DNA from: Janthinobacterium lividum
GTDB taxonomy: Bacteria; Pseudomonadota; Gammaproteobacteria; Burkholderiales; Burkholderiaceae_D
Direction: 5' to 3'
NCBI RefSeq assembly: GCF_011601275.1
Contig: NZ_JAAOLY010000014.1
Span: forward strand, 62,001 to 126,000
Length of the DNA: 64,000 nucleotides
Part shown: positions 18,605 to 26,747 of the stretch, in pieces
Numbering within the stretch: the stretch's first letter is position 1
Layout of the letters: each line of letters opens with the position of its first letter
Made by a program: the position numbers and the translations under genes
The notes under the pieces: generated by a model
Seen by the model: only the letters and a program-made list of their open reading frames with translations
Told to the model about the DNA's origin: nothing
Database searches by the model: none

Positions 18605-19609
18605 ATGATCAAGCAAAGCCCCAAAGAATTCCCCCTGCGCACCGTCGACATCATCGTCTATCCAGGCTTCAAGGCGCTCGAAGCCATTGGCGCCATGAAG
18701 GTGTTTGACTACGCCAACACCCATTTACGCCTGCGCAAGCTGCCCGGCGGCTACGACGTGCGCATCGCCTCGACGGCCATCGGCCCGGTCGAATCGGACA
18801 CGCTGATGTCGCTGCACGCCAGCAAGGCGCTCGACGCCAGCCGCCTGCCCGATCTGGCCGTCATCGTCGGGTGTCACCACGTCGAGCAAGTCTTGCAGGA
18901 CATCCCCGCCCTCGCCGCCTGGGTGGCCGAGGCGGCGCCGCGCATCGATACCCTGGCGGCCCTGTGCACGGGCTGCTTCTTCCTGGCAGAAGCGGGCGTG
19001 CTCGACGGCAAGAGCGCGGCCACGCACTGGAGCGCCGTGGACAGCCTGCGCCAGCGCTATCCATTGATACAGGTCAATGCCGATGCGATTTTTGTGCGAG
19101 AAGGGAAATTCTGGACGTCGGCTGGCGTGACGGCCGGCATCGATTTGGCGCTGGCCCTGGTGGAAGACGATTTCAGCCGCGATATTGCACTGGAAGTGGC
19201 GCGCGACCTGGTGGTGTATCTGAAGCGGCCCGGCGGCCAGTCGCAGTTTTCCGTGCACCTGTCGAGCCAGATGACCACGCATCCGACCATGCGCCAGTTG
19301 CAGGGCTGGATCATGGAGCATCTTGCCGAAGAGCTCACCGTGCCGCTGCTGGCGGCCAGGCTGGCCATGAGCGAGCGCAATTTTACGCGCGTGTTCCAGC
19401 GCGAAACAGGCACCAGTCCCACGGAATTCATCGAAACGGCCCGCTTCGAAGTGGCGCGCCGTTTGCTGGAGGACAATGTGTCTTCCTTAAAACAGGTGGC
19501 CGTGCAGGCGGGCTTGCATAGCGAGGACAGGCTGCGCCGCCTGTTTCAAAAGAAGCTCGCCATCACGCCGCGCGATTACCGTGAGCGTTTTTCCAGCACG
19601 GCGCGCTAG
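18605..19609 (+). CDS. GlxA-type transcriptional regulator (DJ-1/PfpI plus AraC HTH)
   Basis: A 334-residue protein. The N-terminal half is a DJ-1/PfpI (class I glutamine amidotransferase-like) domain (TVDIIVYPGFKALEAIG; the nucleophile-elbow-like ALCTGCFFLAEAGVLDG). The C-terminal part is an AraC-type double HTH (VPLLAARLAMSERNFTRVF and TSPTEFIETARFEVARRLLE, then VAVQAGLHSEDRLRRLF). Members regulate catabolism of nitrogenous solutes such as betaine, carnitine and arginine; the target here is unknown. ATG 18605 is used, though the upstream site is weak; a TTG 42 bases further up is in frame but less convincing. It is divergent from the MshQ-like gene. Confidence 0.9.
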   Translation: MIKQSPKEFPLRTVDIIVYPGFKALEAIGAMKVFDYANTHLRLRKLPGGYDVRIASTAIGPVESDTLMSLHASKALDASRLPDLAVIVGCHHVEQVLQDIPALAAWVAEAAPRIDTLAALCTGCFFLAEAGVLDGKSAATHWSAVDSLRQRYPLIQVNADAIFVREGKFWTSAGVTAGIDLALALVEDDFSRDIALEVARDLVVYLKRPGGQSQFSVHLSSQMTTHPTMRQLQGWIMEHLAEELTVPLLAARLAMSERNFTRVFQRETGTSPTEFIETARFEVARRLLEDNVSSLKQVAVQAGLHSEDRLRRLFQKKLAITPRDYRERFSSTAR

Positions 19610-19621
19610 GCGCAGGGGAAA

Positions 19622-19855
19622 TCAGCGCGACTTGTTGGTGCGCACGTGGCGCGTGGCCAGCTGCTGGCGGTGCCAGGCCAGCGGCGTAAACATCAGTGCA
19701 CACAGCAGATAGGTGGCCAGCAGCGCCAGCCAGATGGCGGGCGTGGCAAGGATGGCGGCATTGCTCCACCACAAGGCCAGCAGGGAAGACAGGGCCGCGC
19801 CGAGGAAGACGGGCAGCATGCGGCGCAAAGTCGCGAGATAGGCAGTGGCAAACAT
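19622..19855 (-). CDS. small membrane protein of unknown function
   Basis: A 77-residue protein with two hydrophobic stretches (PVFLGAALSSLLALWW and ATPAIWLALLATYLLCALMF), joined by a short polar loop, and a basic C-terminus (RQQLATRHVRTNKSR). It is likely an inner-membrane hairpin with the tail in the cytoplasm. GGGAG lies seven bases before ATG 19855. It is convergent with the GlxA-type gene, with 12 bases between the stops. I recognise no family. Confidence 0.65.
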   Translation of the reverse strand: MFATAYLATLRRMLPVFLGAALSSLLALWWSNAAILATPAIWLALLATYLLCALMFTPLAWHRQQLATRHVRTNKSR

Positions 19856-19987
19856 GAACGGCTCCCAAAGCAAGGCGGTGATGTCTACACCCTAGCAGGG
19901 GCAGGCAGCGAAGTACAGCGTGCCGCCCTGCCCCGTCCGTCAAGTGTTGCGCAATGAGTACAGTCCGATAGGATTAATACAACAGGA

Positions 19988-21094
19988 TTAATACAGGACC
20001 ACGGAACGGATCGATTCGCCGCTCTTCATCAGGTCGAAGCCCTCATTGATGCGTTCAAGCGGCAAACGATGCGTGATCAGGTCGCCGATGTTGAGCTTGC
20101 CTTCCATATACCAGTCGACGATCTTCGGCACGTCCGTACGCCCCCGCGCGCCGCCGAAGGCCGAACCGCGCCATTCGCGCCCCGTCACCAGTTGGAATGG
20201 ACGGGTGGAAATTTCCTGGCCAGCCGCCGCCACGCCGATGATGAAGGACTTGCCCCAGCCCTTGTGCGTGCACTCGAGCGCCTGGCGCATCAGGGTCGTG
20301 TTGCCCACGCATTCAAACGAATAATCGGCGCCGCCGTCCGTCAGTTGCACGATGGCGTCGACGACGTTTTCCACTTCGTTCGGGTTGATGAAATGCGTCA
20401 TGCCGAACTTGCGCGCGATGGCCTGGCGCGCCGGGTTGATGTCGATGCCGATGATCTTGTCGGCGCCGACCATCTTCGCTGCCTGGATCACGTTCAGGCC
20501 GATGCCGCCCAGGCCGAACACGGCCACGTTGGCGCCCGCTTCCACCTTGGCCGAGAACAAGACGGCGCCCACGCCCGTCGTCACGCCGCAGCCGATGTAG
20601 CACACCTTGTCGAACGGTGCGTCTTCGCGGATCTTCGCCAGGGCGATTTCCGGCACCACGATGTAATTCGAGAACGTGGACGTGCCCATGTAGTGGAACA
20701 GCGGCTGGCCATTGAGCGAGAAGCGGCTGGTCGCGTCCGGCATCAGGCCGCGGCCTTGCGTGGAACGGATGGCCTGGCACAGGTTCGTCTTTTGCGACAG
20801 GCAGAACTTGCACTGGCGGCATTCCGGCGTGTACAGCGGGATGACGTGATCGTCCTTTTTCAGGGTCGTCACGCCCGGGCCCACGTCGACGACGACGCCG
20901 GCGCCTTCATGGCCGAGGATGGCCGGGAAGATGCCTTCCGGATCGGCGCCGGACAGGGTGTAGTAATCGGTATGGCAAATGCCCGTGGCTTTCAGCTCGA
21001 CCAGCACTTCGCCGGCGCGCGGGCCGGCCAGGTCGACTTCTTCGATGGTCAGCGGGGAGCCCGCCTTCCAGGCAATCGCGGCTTTGGTTTTCAT
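19988..21094 (-). CDS. frmA: S-(hydroxymethyl)glutathione dehydrogenase / class III alcohol dehydrogenase
   Basis: A 368-residue zinc alcohol dehydrogenase of class III. The catalytic zinc ligands are in ATGICHTDYYTLSG and GHEGAGVV. The structural zinc motif CRQCKFCLSQKTNLC shows all four cysteines. The Rossmann motif is VFGLGGIGLNVIQ. It oxidises S-(hydroxymethyl)glutathione to S-formylglutathione with NAD+, detoxifying formaldehyde, and can also reduce GSNO. ATG 21094 has AGGA nine bases away; the upstream ATG at 21103 would touch that site. No esterase gene (frmB) or frmR repressor is adjacent. The 214-base divergent region carries a perfect palindrome at 21212-21229. Confidence 0.96.
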   Translation of the reverse strand: MKTKAAIAWKAGSPLTIEEVDLAGPRAGEVLVELKATGICHTDYYTLSGADPEGIFPAILGHEGAGVVVDVGPGVTTLKKDDHVIPLYTPECRQCKFCLSQKTNLCQAIRSTQGRGLMPDATSRFSLNGQPLFHYMGTSTFSNYIVVPEIALAKIREDAPFDKVCYIGCGVTTGVGAVLFSAKVEAGANVAVFGLGGIGLNVIQAAKMVGADKIIGIDINPARQAIARKFGMTHFINPNEVENVVDAIVQLTDGGADYSFECVGNTTLMRQALECTHKGWGKSFIIGVAAAGQEISTRPFQLVTGREWRGSAFGGARGRTDVPKIVDWYMEGKLNIGDLITHRLPLERINEGFDLMKSGESIRSVVLY

Positions 21095-21211
21095 GTGTAT
21101 CATTCCTGCATCGGTTTCAGATGCGCCATTATCGGGCGCGTGAGGGCGTGACGGGACAGCTGACGCCGCGCTTGTCTGAAAACGCGGCGCATTTGTCCGA
21201 TGGCGCCGCAC

Positions 21212-21229
21212 GTTTGCGCCAGCGCAAAC
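21212..21229. promoter_or_regulatory. perfect 18-base palindrome, candidate operator
   Basis: GTTTGCGC-CA-GCGCAAAC is an exact inverted repeat in the gap between the divergent formaldehyde dehydrogenase (start 21094) and sugar dehydrogenase-like (start 21309) genes. Its size and symmetry suit a dimeric repressor or activator. Which gene it controls is not determined. Confidence 0.45.
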
Positions 21230-21308
21230 TTCCCAACACAAAGACGCGCATTCTTGGCACAAGCTCCTCCTTGGAGCAGCCGTCGCGTCGTTCCCGCAGG
21301 AGACTGAC

Positions 21309-22757
21309 ATGCGCCATCTATTTTCCCGCTTTCCCAGGCCCTGGCTGGCCCTGTTGCTGGCATGCTGCCTGGCCCTGCTGGCCGCCTGTGGCGGTGGCGA
21401 CGACGACCCTGGGCCCGGCCCCACCACCGGCAGCCTGACGGTCACCATCGGCGGCTTGCCGGCCGGCGTGGCGGGCGCCGTCACGGTCACGGGACCTGCG
21501 GCGTACAGCAAGACGCTGACGGCAAGCACGACCTTGACGGACCTGGCGCCCGGCGCCTACACGCTCAGCGCCGCCAGCGTGGCGCAAGGCACGGGGACGC
21601 TGGCGCCCACGCCCGTCACGCAGCAGGTGCAAGTCAATGCGGGGGCGACGGCCAGCGCCAGCGTCCTGTATGCGGCGGCCACGCCGCTGGCGCTGGGCCT
21701 GCAGGAAGTGGCCAGCGGCTTGAGCGCGCCCATCTTCCTCACGGCGCCGCCCGGCGACAGCCGCTTGTTCATCATCGAACGGGCCGGCCGCATCCGCGTG
21801 ATGCAAAATGACAATCTGCTGGCCACGCCCTTCCTCGACATCAGCGCCCTGACCACCACCAGCGGCGAACGGGGCTTGCTGTCGATGGCCTTCCATCCGC
21901 AGTACGCCAGCAATGGCTATTTCTTCCTGTACTACACCAACCTGGCCGGCGATATCGTCATCGAGCGCCGGCAAGTGTCGGCCGGCAACGCCAACGTGGC
22001 CGATCCCCTGTCCGCGCTGACCATCCTCACGATTCCCCACCCCACGTTCAACAACCACTACGGCGGCTTGCTCAGCTTTGGCCCGGACGGCTATCTGTAT
22101 GCGGGCACGGGCGACGGCGGCAGCGGAGGCGACCCGCCCCGCAATGCGCAAAACACGAATGTCCTGCTGGGCAAGCTGCTGCGCCTGGACGTCAACGCCA
22201 GCAGTGTCGCCCAGCCGTACGCCATTCCACCCGGTAACCCATTTGCGACGGCAGGCGGACGCCCTGAAATCTGGGCCTATGGCTTGCGCAACCCGTGGCG
22301 CTACGCCTTCGACGTGCCGGCCCAGCTGCTGTATATCGCCGACGTGGGTCAGGCCAATCTGGAAGAAGTTGACGTGCGGCCCGCGGGCCAGGCGGGCAAC
22401 AATTATGGCTGGAACATCATGGAAGGCACGCAGTGCTATAACAGCGCCAGTTGCAGCCAGGCGGGACTGGTCTTGCCCGCCATCGAATACGGCCACGATA
22501 CGGCTGGCGGCTGCTCGATCACGGGTGGCTATGTGTACCGGGGCACGGCCTTGCCTGAACTGGCGGGGCAATACCTGTATTCCGATTATTGCAGCGGCTG
22601 GCTGAAGAGTTTCAGCTACAGCAATGGCACGGCGTCAGCCGTGAAAGACTGGGGCATCACGAACGTGGGCAATATCCTGTCATTCGGCCAGGATGCGCAA
22701 AACGAGCTGTACATGCTGAGCGGCACGGGCAAGGTCTACAGGATTGTACGCAGATAA
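21309..22757 (+). CDS. PQQ-dependent sugar dehydrogenase-like lipoprotein
   Basis: A 482-residue protein. The signal ends in LLAAC, with Cys27 as the lipidation site, followed by a GGGDDDPGPG linker. Residues about 40-125 form an Ig/carboxypeptidase-regulatory-like beta domain. The rest is a six-bladed GSDH/YliI propeller, recognised from GLSAPIFLTAPPGDSRLFI, GERGLLSMAFHPQYASNGYF, GDGGSGGDP and AYGLRNPWRYAFD. Such enzymes oxidise aldoses with PQQ, passing electrons to the respiratory chain. PQQ use and substrate are inferred from the family; no pqq genes are in the window. GCAGGAG precedes ATG 21309. Confidence 0.9.
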   Translation: MRHLFSRFPRPWLALLLACCLALLAACGGGDDDPGPGPTTGSLTVTIGGLPAGVAGAVTVTGPAAYSKTLTASTTLTDLAPGAYTLSAASVAQGTGTLAPTPVTQQVQVNAGATASASVLYAAATPLALGLQEVASGLSAPIFLTAPPGDSRLFIIERAGRIRVMQNDNLLATPFLDISALTTTSGERGLLSMAFHPQYASNGYFFLYYTNLAGDIVIERRQVSAGNANVADPLSALTILTIPHPTFNNHYGGLLSFGPDGYLYAGTGDGGSGGDPPRNAQNTNVLLGKLLRLDVNASSVAQPYAIPPGNPFATAGGRPEIWAYGLRNPWRYAFDVPAQLLYIADVGQANLEEVDVRPAGQAGNNYGWNIMEGTQCYNSASCSQAGLVLPAIEYGHDTAGGCSITGGYVYRGTALPELAGQYLYSDYCSGWLKSFSYSNGTASAVKDWGITNVGNILSFGQDAQNELYMLSGTGKVYRIVRR

Positions 22758-22875
22758 GCGTACGCAAGCAGTCATGGCGGCACACGCCTGAGGCAGCGTT
22801 TTTCGACGGCGCGCGGGGAACCGGCTAGAATTGGATTTTACCGCCGCGCCCTGCGCCCCAGCCCAAGAGAACACC

Positions 22876-23319
22876 ATGGCCCGTTTGAAACTTGAATTTC
22901 CCGAAGACCAGTATTGCTATTCCTCGCAACTGACGGTACGCACAACGGACATCAATGCCGGCAACCATCTCGGCAACGATTCCATGATTTCCATGATTTC
23001 CGAAGCGCGCGCCCGCTTCCTGTTCGAATATGGCGTGCGCGACATCGAAGCGGATGGCAACGGCATCATCGTCACCGACCTGGCCACCACCTACCGCGCC
23101 GAAGCCCATGCGCGCGACCAGTTGCTGTTCGAAGTGGGTGTCATGGATTTCAATAAATATGGTGGCGACATTACCTTCCGCATCACGCGCCCGCGCGACA
23201 ATACCCTGATCGCGATGGCCAAGTCCGGCTTTGTCTTCTTCAATTACAAGAGCAGCCAGGTCGTGCCCATGCCGGACGAGTTCGGCAGCAAGTTTCCACA
23301 GGTGAACTGGATCGATTGA
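22876..23319 (+). CDS. hotdog-fold acyl-CoA thioesterase family protein
   Basis: A 147-residue single hotdog domain of the 4-hydroxybenzoyl-CoA thioesterase type. The active-site region is RTTDINAGNHLGNDSMISMISEAR-like: the Asp of TTDIN and the G-N-H-L-G-N turn precede the hotdog helix. The C-terminal strands (GGDITFRITRP and AKSGFVFFNY) are typical. It hydrolyses acyl- or aryl-CoA; the substrate is unknown. ATG 22876 has AAGAGA six bases upstream. It stands between the sugar dehydrogenase and the solute-binding protein without clear coupling to either. Confidence 0.85.
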   Translation: MARLKLEFPEDQYCYSSQLTVRTTDINAGNHLGNDSMISMISEARARFLFEYGVRDIEADGNGIIVTDLATTYRAEAHARDQLLFEVGVMDFNKYGGDITFRITRPRDNTLIAMAKSGFVFFNYKSSQVVPMPDEFGSKFPQVNWID

Positions 23320-23388
23320 GGGGCCGATTAAGCGGTCCCATGCCGCCATGCTGTATGCTTGCCAGGAAGACATTGAATCTGGAGCGGC

Positions 23389-24180
23389 ATGCAATCAGCA
23401 ATCACGGCAAGACTATGCCTGGCCTTGGCCCTAGCGCTGCTGGGCACGTTGCCGCCCGCCCTGGCCGCACCGCAAACCGTCATCCTGTACGGCGACGATG
23501 ACTATGCGCCGTACAGCTATGTGGAAAATGGCGCCTTCAAGGGCATGTATATCGACATCCTGCGCCAGGCGGCCGGCGCAATGCCCGGCTACCGGCTGGA
23601 ACTGCAGCCGCGCCCCTGGAAACGGGGGCTCGACGCGCTGGAAAAGGGCCAGGTTTTCGGCCTGTTTCCGCCCGGACAGAAGACGGAACGCTCATACGTA
23701 CAGCCATATTCAGCCATGCTGCACCGCGAATCGGTGGTGCTGTTTTGCCATGACGCCGTCATGCGCACGCCGCGCACGCACTTCCCGACCGACTTTGTCG
23801 GCCTGACCATCGGCGTCAACACGGGTTTTCTGCTGTCGGAAAAGCTGATGGCGCCGGCCCGCCAGGGACTGCTGCGCCTGGAGGCGGCCAAGGGCAATGA
23901 AGCGAACCTGAAGAAACTGGCCCTGCGGCGCATCGATTGCTACGCCAGCGACCGCGGCGCGGCACGCCACACGGCGCGCCAGCTGCAAGGCGAACTGGCC
24001 CGCTACGGTTTTCAATTGCACGAAGTGCTGGAACTGTCGTCCGAAGCCACCTACATCGCCTACAGCGCGCACAATACGCCCTCCTACAAGGCCGATTTCA
24101 TCGAGAAGATGAATGCCGCCCTGCTCGTCATGCGGCAGAACGGCGAACTGGCGCGCATCGAAGGGGCCTACCTGCGCTGA
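23389..24180 (+). CDS. periplasmic solute-binding protein family 3 (amino-acid-type)
   Basis: A 263-residue protein. A signal peptide (LCLALALALLGTLPPALAA) is followed by an SBP_bac_3-like bilobal domain: VILYGDDDYAPYSYVENGAFKG is the usual first strand and ligand turn, and later come KRGLDALEKGQVFGLFPP and the C-terminal RQNGELARIEGAYLR. There are no permease or ATPase genes nearby. Like many orphan members it may serve as a sensor accessory rather than a transporter part (inference). CTGGAG precedes ATG 23389. Confidence 0.85.
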   Translation: MQSAITARLCLALALALLGTLPPALAAPQTVILYGDDDYAPYSYVENGAFKGMYIDILRQAAGAMPGYRLELQPRPWKRGLDALEKGQVFGLFPPGQKTERSYVQPYSAMLHRESVVLFCHDAVMRTPRTHFPTDFVGLTIGVNTGFLLSEKLMAPARQGLLRLEAAKGNEANLKKLALRRIDCYASDRGAARHTARQLQGELARYGFQLHEVLELSSEATYIAYSAHNTPSYKADFIEKMNAALLVMRQNGELARIEGAYLR

Positions 24181-24197
24181 AAGTCGCGCAGCAGTGC

Positions 24198-24701
24198 TTA
24201 TTTGCGCGTATGGCGCTTCAGCTTGACGCCAAAGGTGTCGGCATACCAGTCGTCGATCATCAGCTTTTCATAGCGTAACTTTTCAGTACTGAAATAAGGA
24301 TTGATACGGCTCAGGTACGACATGTCGGACAGGGCCGCATTGCCGCTGCTGATGACCTTACCATCCTGTTCCAGCACATAGTGCAGGCGCATGCGCGGCC
24401 AGTCGACCCGGCCATTCATGACGCGGATATCCTGGCCCGCACGCAGGGAAGGATTCTCGCGTCCCGCCAGATCCACGTCCGTGACGTCGATTTTCAAGGT
24501 CTGCCCGGGCGGCAGCGCCGTACCCAGCTTCTCGAAATGCCGGGTCAGCTCCTTCAGTACGTCTTCGCGCTCATGCGGGTCAAACGGCACGTCCGTGAAT
24601 TGATCCGGTTTACTGAAATGCACTTCGGTTCCTGCCCAGGCCGCGCTGCTGGCCAACAAGGCCAGTCCGGCGATCAGGGCGCGCGTCGTTTGCTTTTGCA
24701 T
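24198..24701 (-). CDS. DUF3016 family exported protein
   Basis: A 167-residue protein with a signal peptide (RALIAGLALLASSAAWA). The mature part matches DUF3016: VHFSKPDQFTDVPF, LTRHFEKLGTALPPGQTLKIDVTDVDLAG and the late DWYADTFG. The function is unknown; it is probably periplasmic. AAGGG lies seven bases before ATG 24701. It converges with the solute-binding protein gene, with 17 bases between the stops and no obvious terminator. Confidence 0.85.
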   Translation of the reverse strand: MQKQTTRALIAGLALLASSAAWAGTEVHFSKPDQFTDVPFDPHEREDVLKELTRHFEKLGTALPPGQTLKIDVTDVDLAGRENPSLRAGQDIRVMNGRVDWPRMRLHYVLEQDGKVISSGNAALSDMSYLSRINPYFSTEKLRYEKLMIDDWYADTFGVKLKRHTRK

Positions 24702-25133
24702 GATGTACCCTTTCAGGAAATGTGAGTGGCATGGCGCCACTTCTTATGCCTGTCCAATATAGCGCGCTCCAGCCCATTCTGACGCGCAATTCATACCTTG
24801 TTACTTTTTCGACTTGCCGTCGGAAAGGCAGAGCGCCGCTTTTTTTGCGGATTCATTGGCAATATTAATTAAAACAAAGTATTGTCTTGAAAATATAGTT
24901 GCCTAAGCGATAAAGTATAGATAGTGTCGGCGGCATGCATTTAAAGTGCTTTTTTAGTACGTGTGTTGCATGATTTTAGTCAATTGTTCTTGCTTATTGT
25001 TAATACTTACCTGTCAGTCTACAATCGACAAAATGCGCCCGAAAAACGCGCAACGCCGGTCATGCGCACAGGAATTCCTGGCGCGGGCGTCTCAGCATTG
25101 CGTCAGTTATGCCTTTTAGCGGAACTCGCCCTT
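24702..25133. other. AT-rich divergent promoter region
   Basis: About 430 bases without a supported gene lie between the DUF3016 start and the HD-GYP response regulator start. The part at 24840-25030 is strikingly AT-rich and contains a plausible sigma-70 promoter at 24887-24916. An open frame continues upstream of the regulator start to 24963 but has no ribosome site and reads unlike protein. A long leader for the regulator is possible. Confidence 0.6.
24887..24916 (+). promoter_or_regulatory. candidate sigma-70 promoter
   Basis: TTGAAA (24887-24892) and TAAAGT (24911-24916) are 18 bases apart in an AT-rich stretch. They point towards the HD-GYP regulator gene, whose start is about 220 bases downstream. 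Read by eye only. Confidence 0.3.
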
Positions 25134-26645
25134 ATGTCATTTTTGTCTTCAGCATCGCCCAAGTTACCTCCCTGGAAAGTCCTGCTCGTCGATGATGAAC
25201 CCGACATCCACGACATCACCAAACTGACGCTGAGCCGTTTCCGCCTCGAGGGCCGCGCCCTGAGCTTCGTGCACGCGTACAGCGGCGCCGAAGCCAAGCA
25301 GGTGCTGGCGCGCGAAGAAGGCATCGCGCTCGTCTTCCTCGACGTGGTAATGGAACGCGAAGACAGCGGCCTGGAAGTGGCGCGCTGGATGCGCGAAGAC
25401 CTGGGCAACCAGTTTACGCGCATCGTGCTGCGCACGGGACAGCCGGGACAGGCGCCGGAAGAACGCGTGATCGTCAACTACGACATCAACGACTACAAGG
25501 AAAAGACGGAACTGGACCGCACCAAGCTGTTCACCACCACTTTTGCCGCCTTGCGCGCCTACCGCGACATCATGAAGGTGGAAGAAGCGCGCCAGGCCCA
25601 GCTCCATTACCGCGAAGGCTTGGAAAGAGTCATCGCCGCCTCGGCGCACATCTTCAAGCAGCGCAACCTGCGCGACTTCGCCAGCGGCCTGCTGCAGCAA
25701 GTCGTCGCCCTGCTGCGCCTGGAAACGAGCATGCTGCTGCGCCTGCGCGGCGCCAGCGCCATCACGGGCGAACAGGACTATGAAATCCTCGCGCAGATTG
25801 GCGACCATGAAGCCGATGGCGGCATTCTCAGCCCGTCCCTGCTGTCGCAACTGGACGACGCGAAGAGCAACAAGATCTCGCGCCTGCACGGCGATACCTA
25901 TGTCGGCTATTTTCCAAACAGCAGCGGCAAGGCGTCCTTGCTTGTGCTAAAAGGCGTGGAAGAAATCTCCGACCTCGACGCGCAATTGCTGGAAGTATTC
26001 TGCTCGGGCGTGGCCATCGCTTTCGACAACATCCTGCTGACGCAGGAAATCACCGATACCCAGGCCGAGCTGATCCTGCGCCTGGGCGACGTGGTCGAAT
26101 CGCGCTCGCACGAAGGCGGCAACCACGTGCGCCGCATGGCCGAAGTGTGCCAGTTGCTGGCGCAGGCCTCGGGCATGTCGGAAGAGGAAACGATGGTGCT
26201 GCGCCACGCGGCGCCCATGCACGACATAGGCAAGATTTCCACGCCCGACGCCGTCCTGCTCAAACCGGGCAAGCTCGATGCGGCCGAATGGGAAATCATG
26301 AAGCAGCATCCGACGGTGGGCATGTCCATCCTCGACGGCTCGCAGCGTCCCCTGTTGAAGGCGGCAGCCGTGATCGCCCACCAGCACCATGAAAAATTCG
26401 ACGGCAGCGGCTACCCGCAAGGCCTGGTCGGCGAAAACATCCACAAATACGCGCGCATCGCCGCCGTCGCCGACGTCTTCGACGCGCTCATGCACAAGCG
26501 CTGCTACAAGGATGCCTGGCCTCTGGAACGCGTGGTCAGCTACCTGCGCGAAGTGAGCGGCAGCCACCTCGATCCGCAGTATGTCGAGTTGCTGATTGCG
26601 AATCTCGATGAGGCATTGGCCCTGAATCAGCGTTTCCCGGATTAG
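25134..26645 (+). CDS. response regulator with DUF3369 and HD-GYP domains (putative c-di-GMP phosphodiesterase)
   Basis: A 503-residue protein. The receiver domain (residues about 14-140) has acidic VDDEPD, phosphoacceptor Asp70 in VFLDVVM, and the conserved Lys in DYKEKTEL. The middle GAF-like DUF3369 domain (about 165-325) is followed by an HD-GYP domain. There HDIGKISTPD and HHEKFDGSGYPQGL keep the metal-binding and GYP residues, so it is probably an active phosphodiesterase for cyclic-di-GMP. The gene converges on a soluble double-GAF histidine kinase, which is the likely partner (inference). ATG 25134 begins MSFLSSASPKLPPWKVLLVDD; the longer in-frame read-through from 24963 is not supported. 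Confidence 0.92.
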   Translation: MSFLSSASPKLPPWKVLLVDDEPDIHDITKLTLSRFRLEGRALSFVHAYSGAEAKQVLAREEGIALVFLDVVMEREDSGLEVARWMREDLGNQFTRIVLRTGQPGQAPEERVIVNYDINDYKEKTELDRTKLFTTTFAALRAYRDIMKVEEARQAQLHYREGLERVIAASAHIFKQRNLRDFASGLLQQVVALLRLETSMLLRLRGASAITGEQDYEILAQIGDHEADGGILSPSLLSQLDDAKSNKISRLHGDTYVGYFPNSSGKASLLVLKGVEEISDLDAQLLEVFCSGVAIAFDNILLTQEITDTQAELILRLGDVVESRSHEGGNHVRRMAEVCQLLAQASGMSEEETMVLRHAAPMHDIGKISTPDAVLLKPGKLDAAEWEIMKQHPTVGMSILDGSQRPLLKAAAVIAHQHHEKFDGSGYPQGLVGENIHKYARIAAVADVFDALMHKRCYKDAWPLERVVSYLREVSGSHLDPQYVELLIANLDEALALNQRFPD

Positions 26646-26653
26646 ATGCGTAC

Positions 26654-26685
26654 GTCGGATTACGCGGCTGCGCCGCTAATCCGAC
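26654..26685. repeat. REP-like palindromic element
   Basis: GTCGGATTACGCGGC (26654-26668) pairs with GCCGCTAATCCGAC (26672-26685), with one bulged base. It lies eight bases after the HD-GYP stop, which itself reads CCGGATTAG, the same core sequence found at the czcA stop. Same family as 2451, 14145 and 36544. Confidence 0.75.
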
Positions 26686-26722
26686 TGCGTGGCTTCGGCC
26701 CAGGTCTCCAACACGGGCGTTC

Positions 26723-26747
26723 CGGGCCAATCCGGCCCGCCGTTTTT
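26723..26747 (+). terminator. intrinsic terminator after the HD-GYP gene
   Basis: Stem CGGGCC/GGCCCG (26723-26728 and 26734-26739) with a five-base loop is followed, after CCG, by TTTTT. It lies at the junction with the convergent kinase gene. Confidence 0.6.

Noticed and set aside
24963-25133. N-terminal extension of the HD-GYP regulator
   Set aside because: In frame, but unlike any receiver N-terminus, without a ribosome site and over an AT-rich promoter region. The receiver domain begins properly after ATG 25134.
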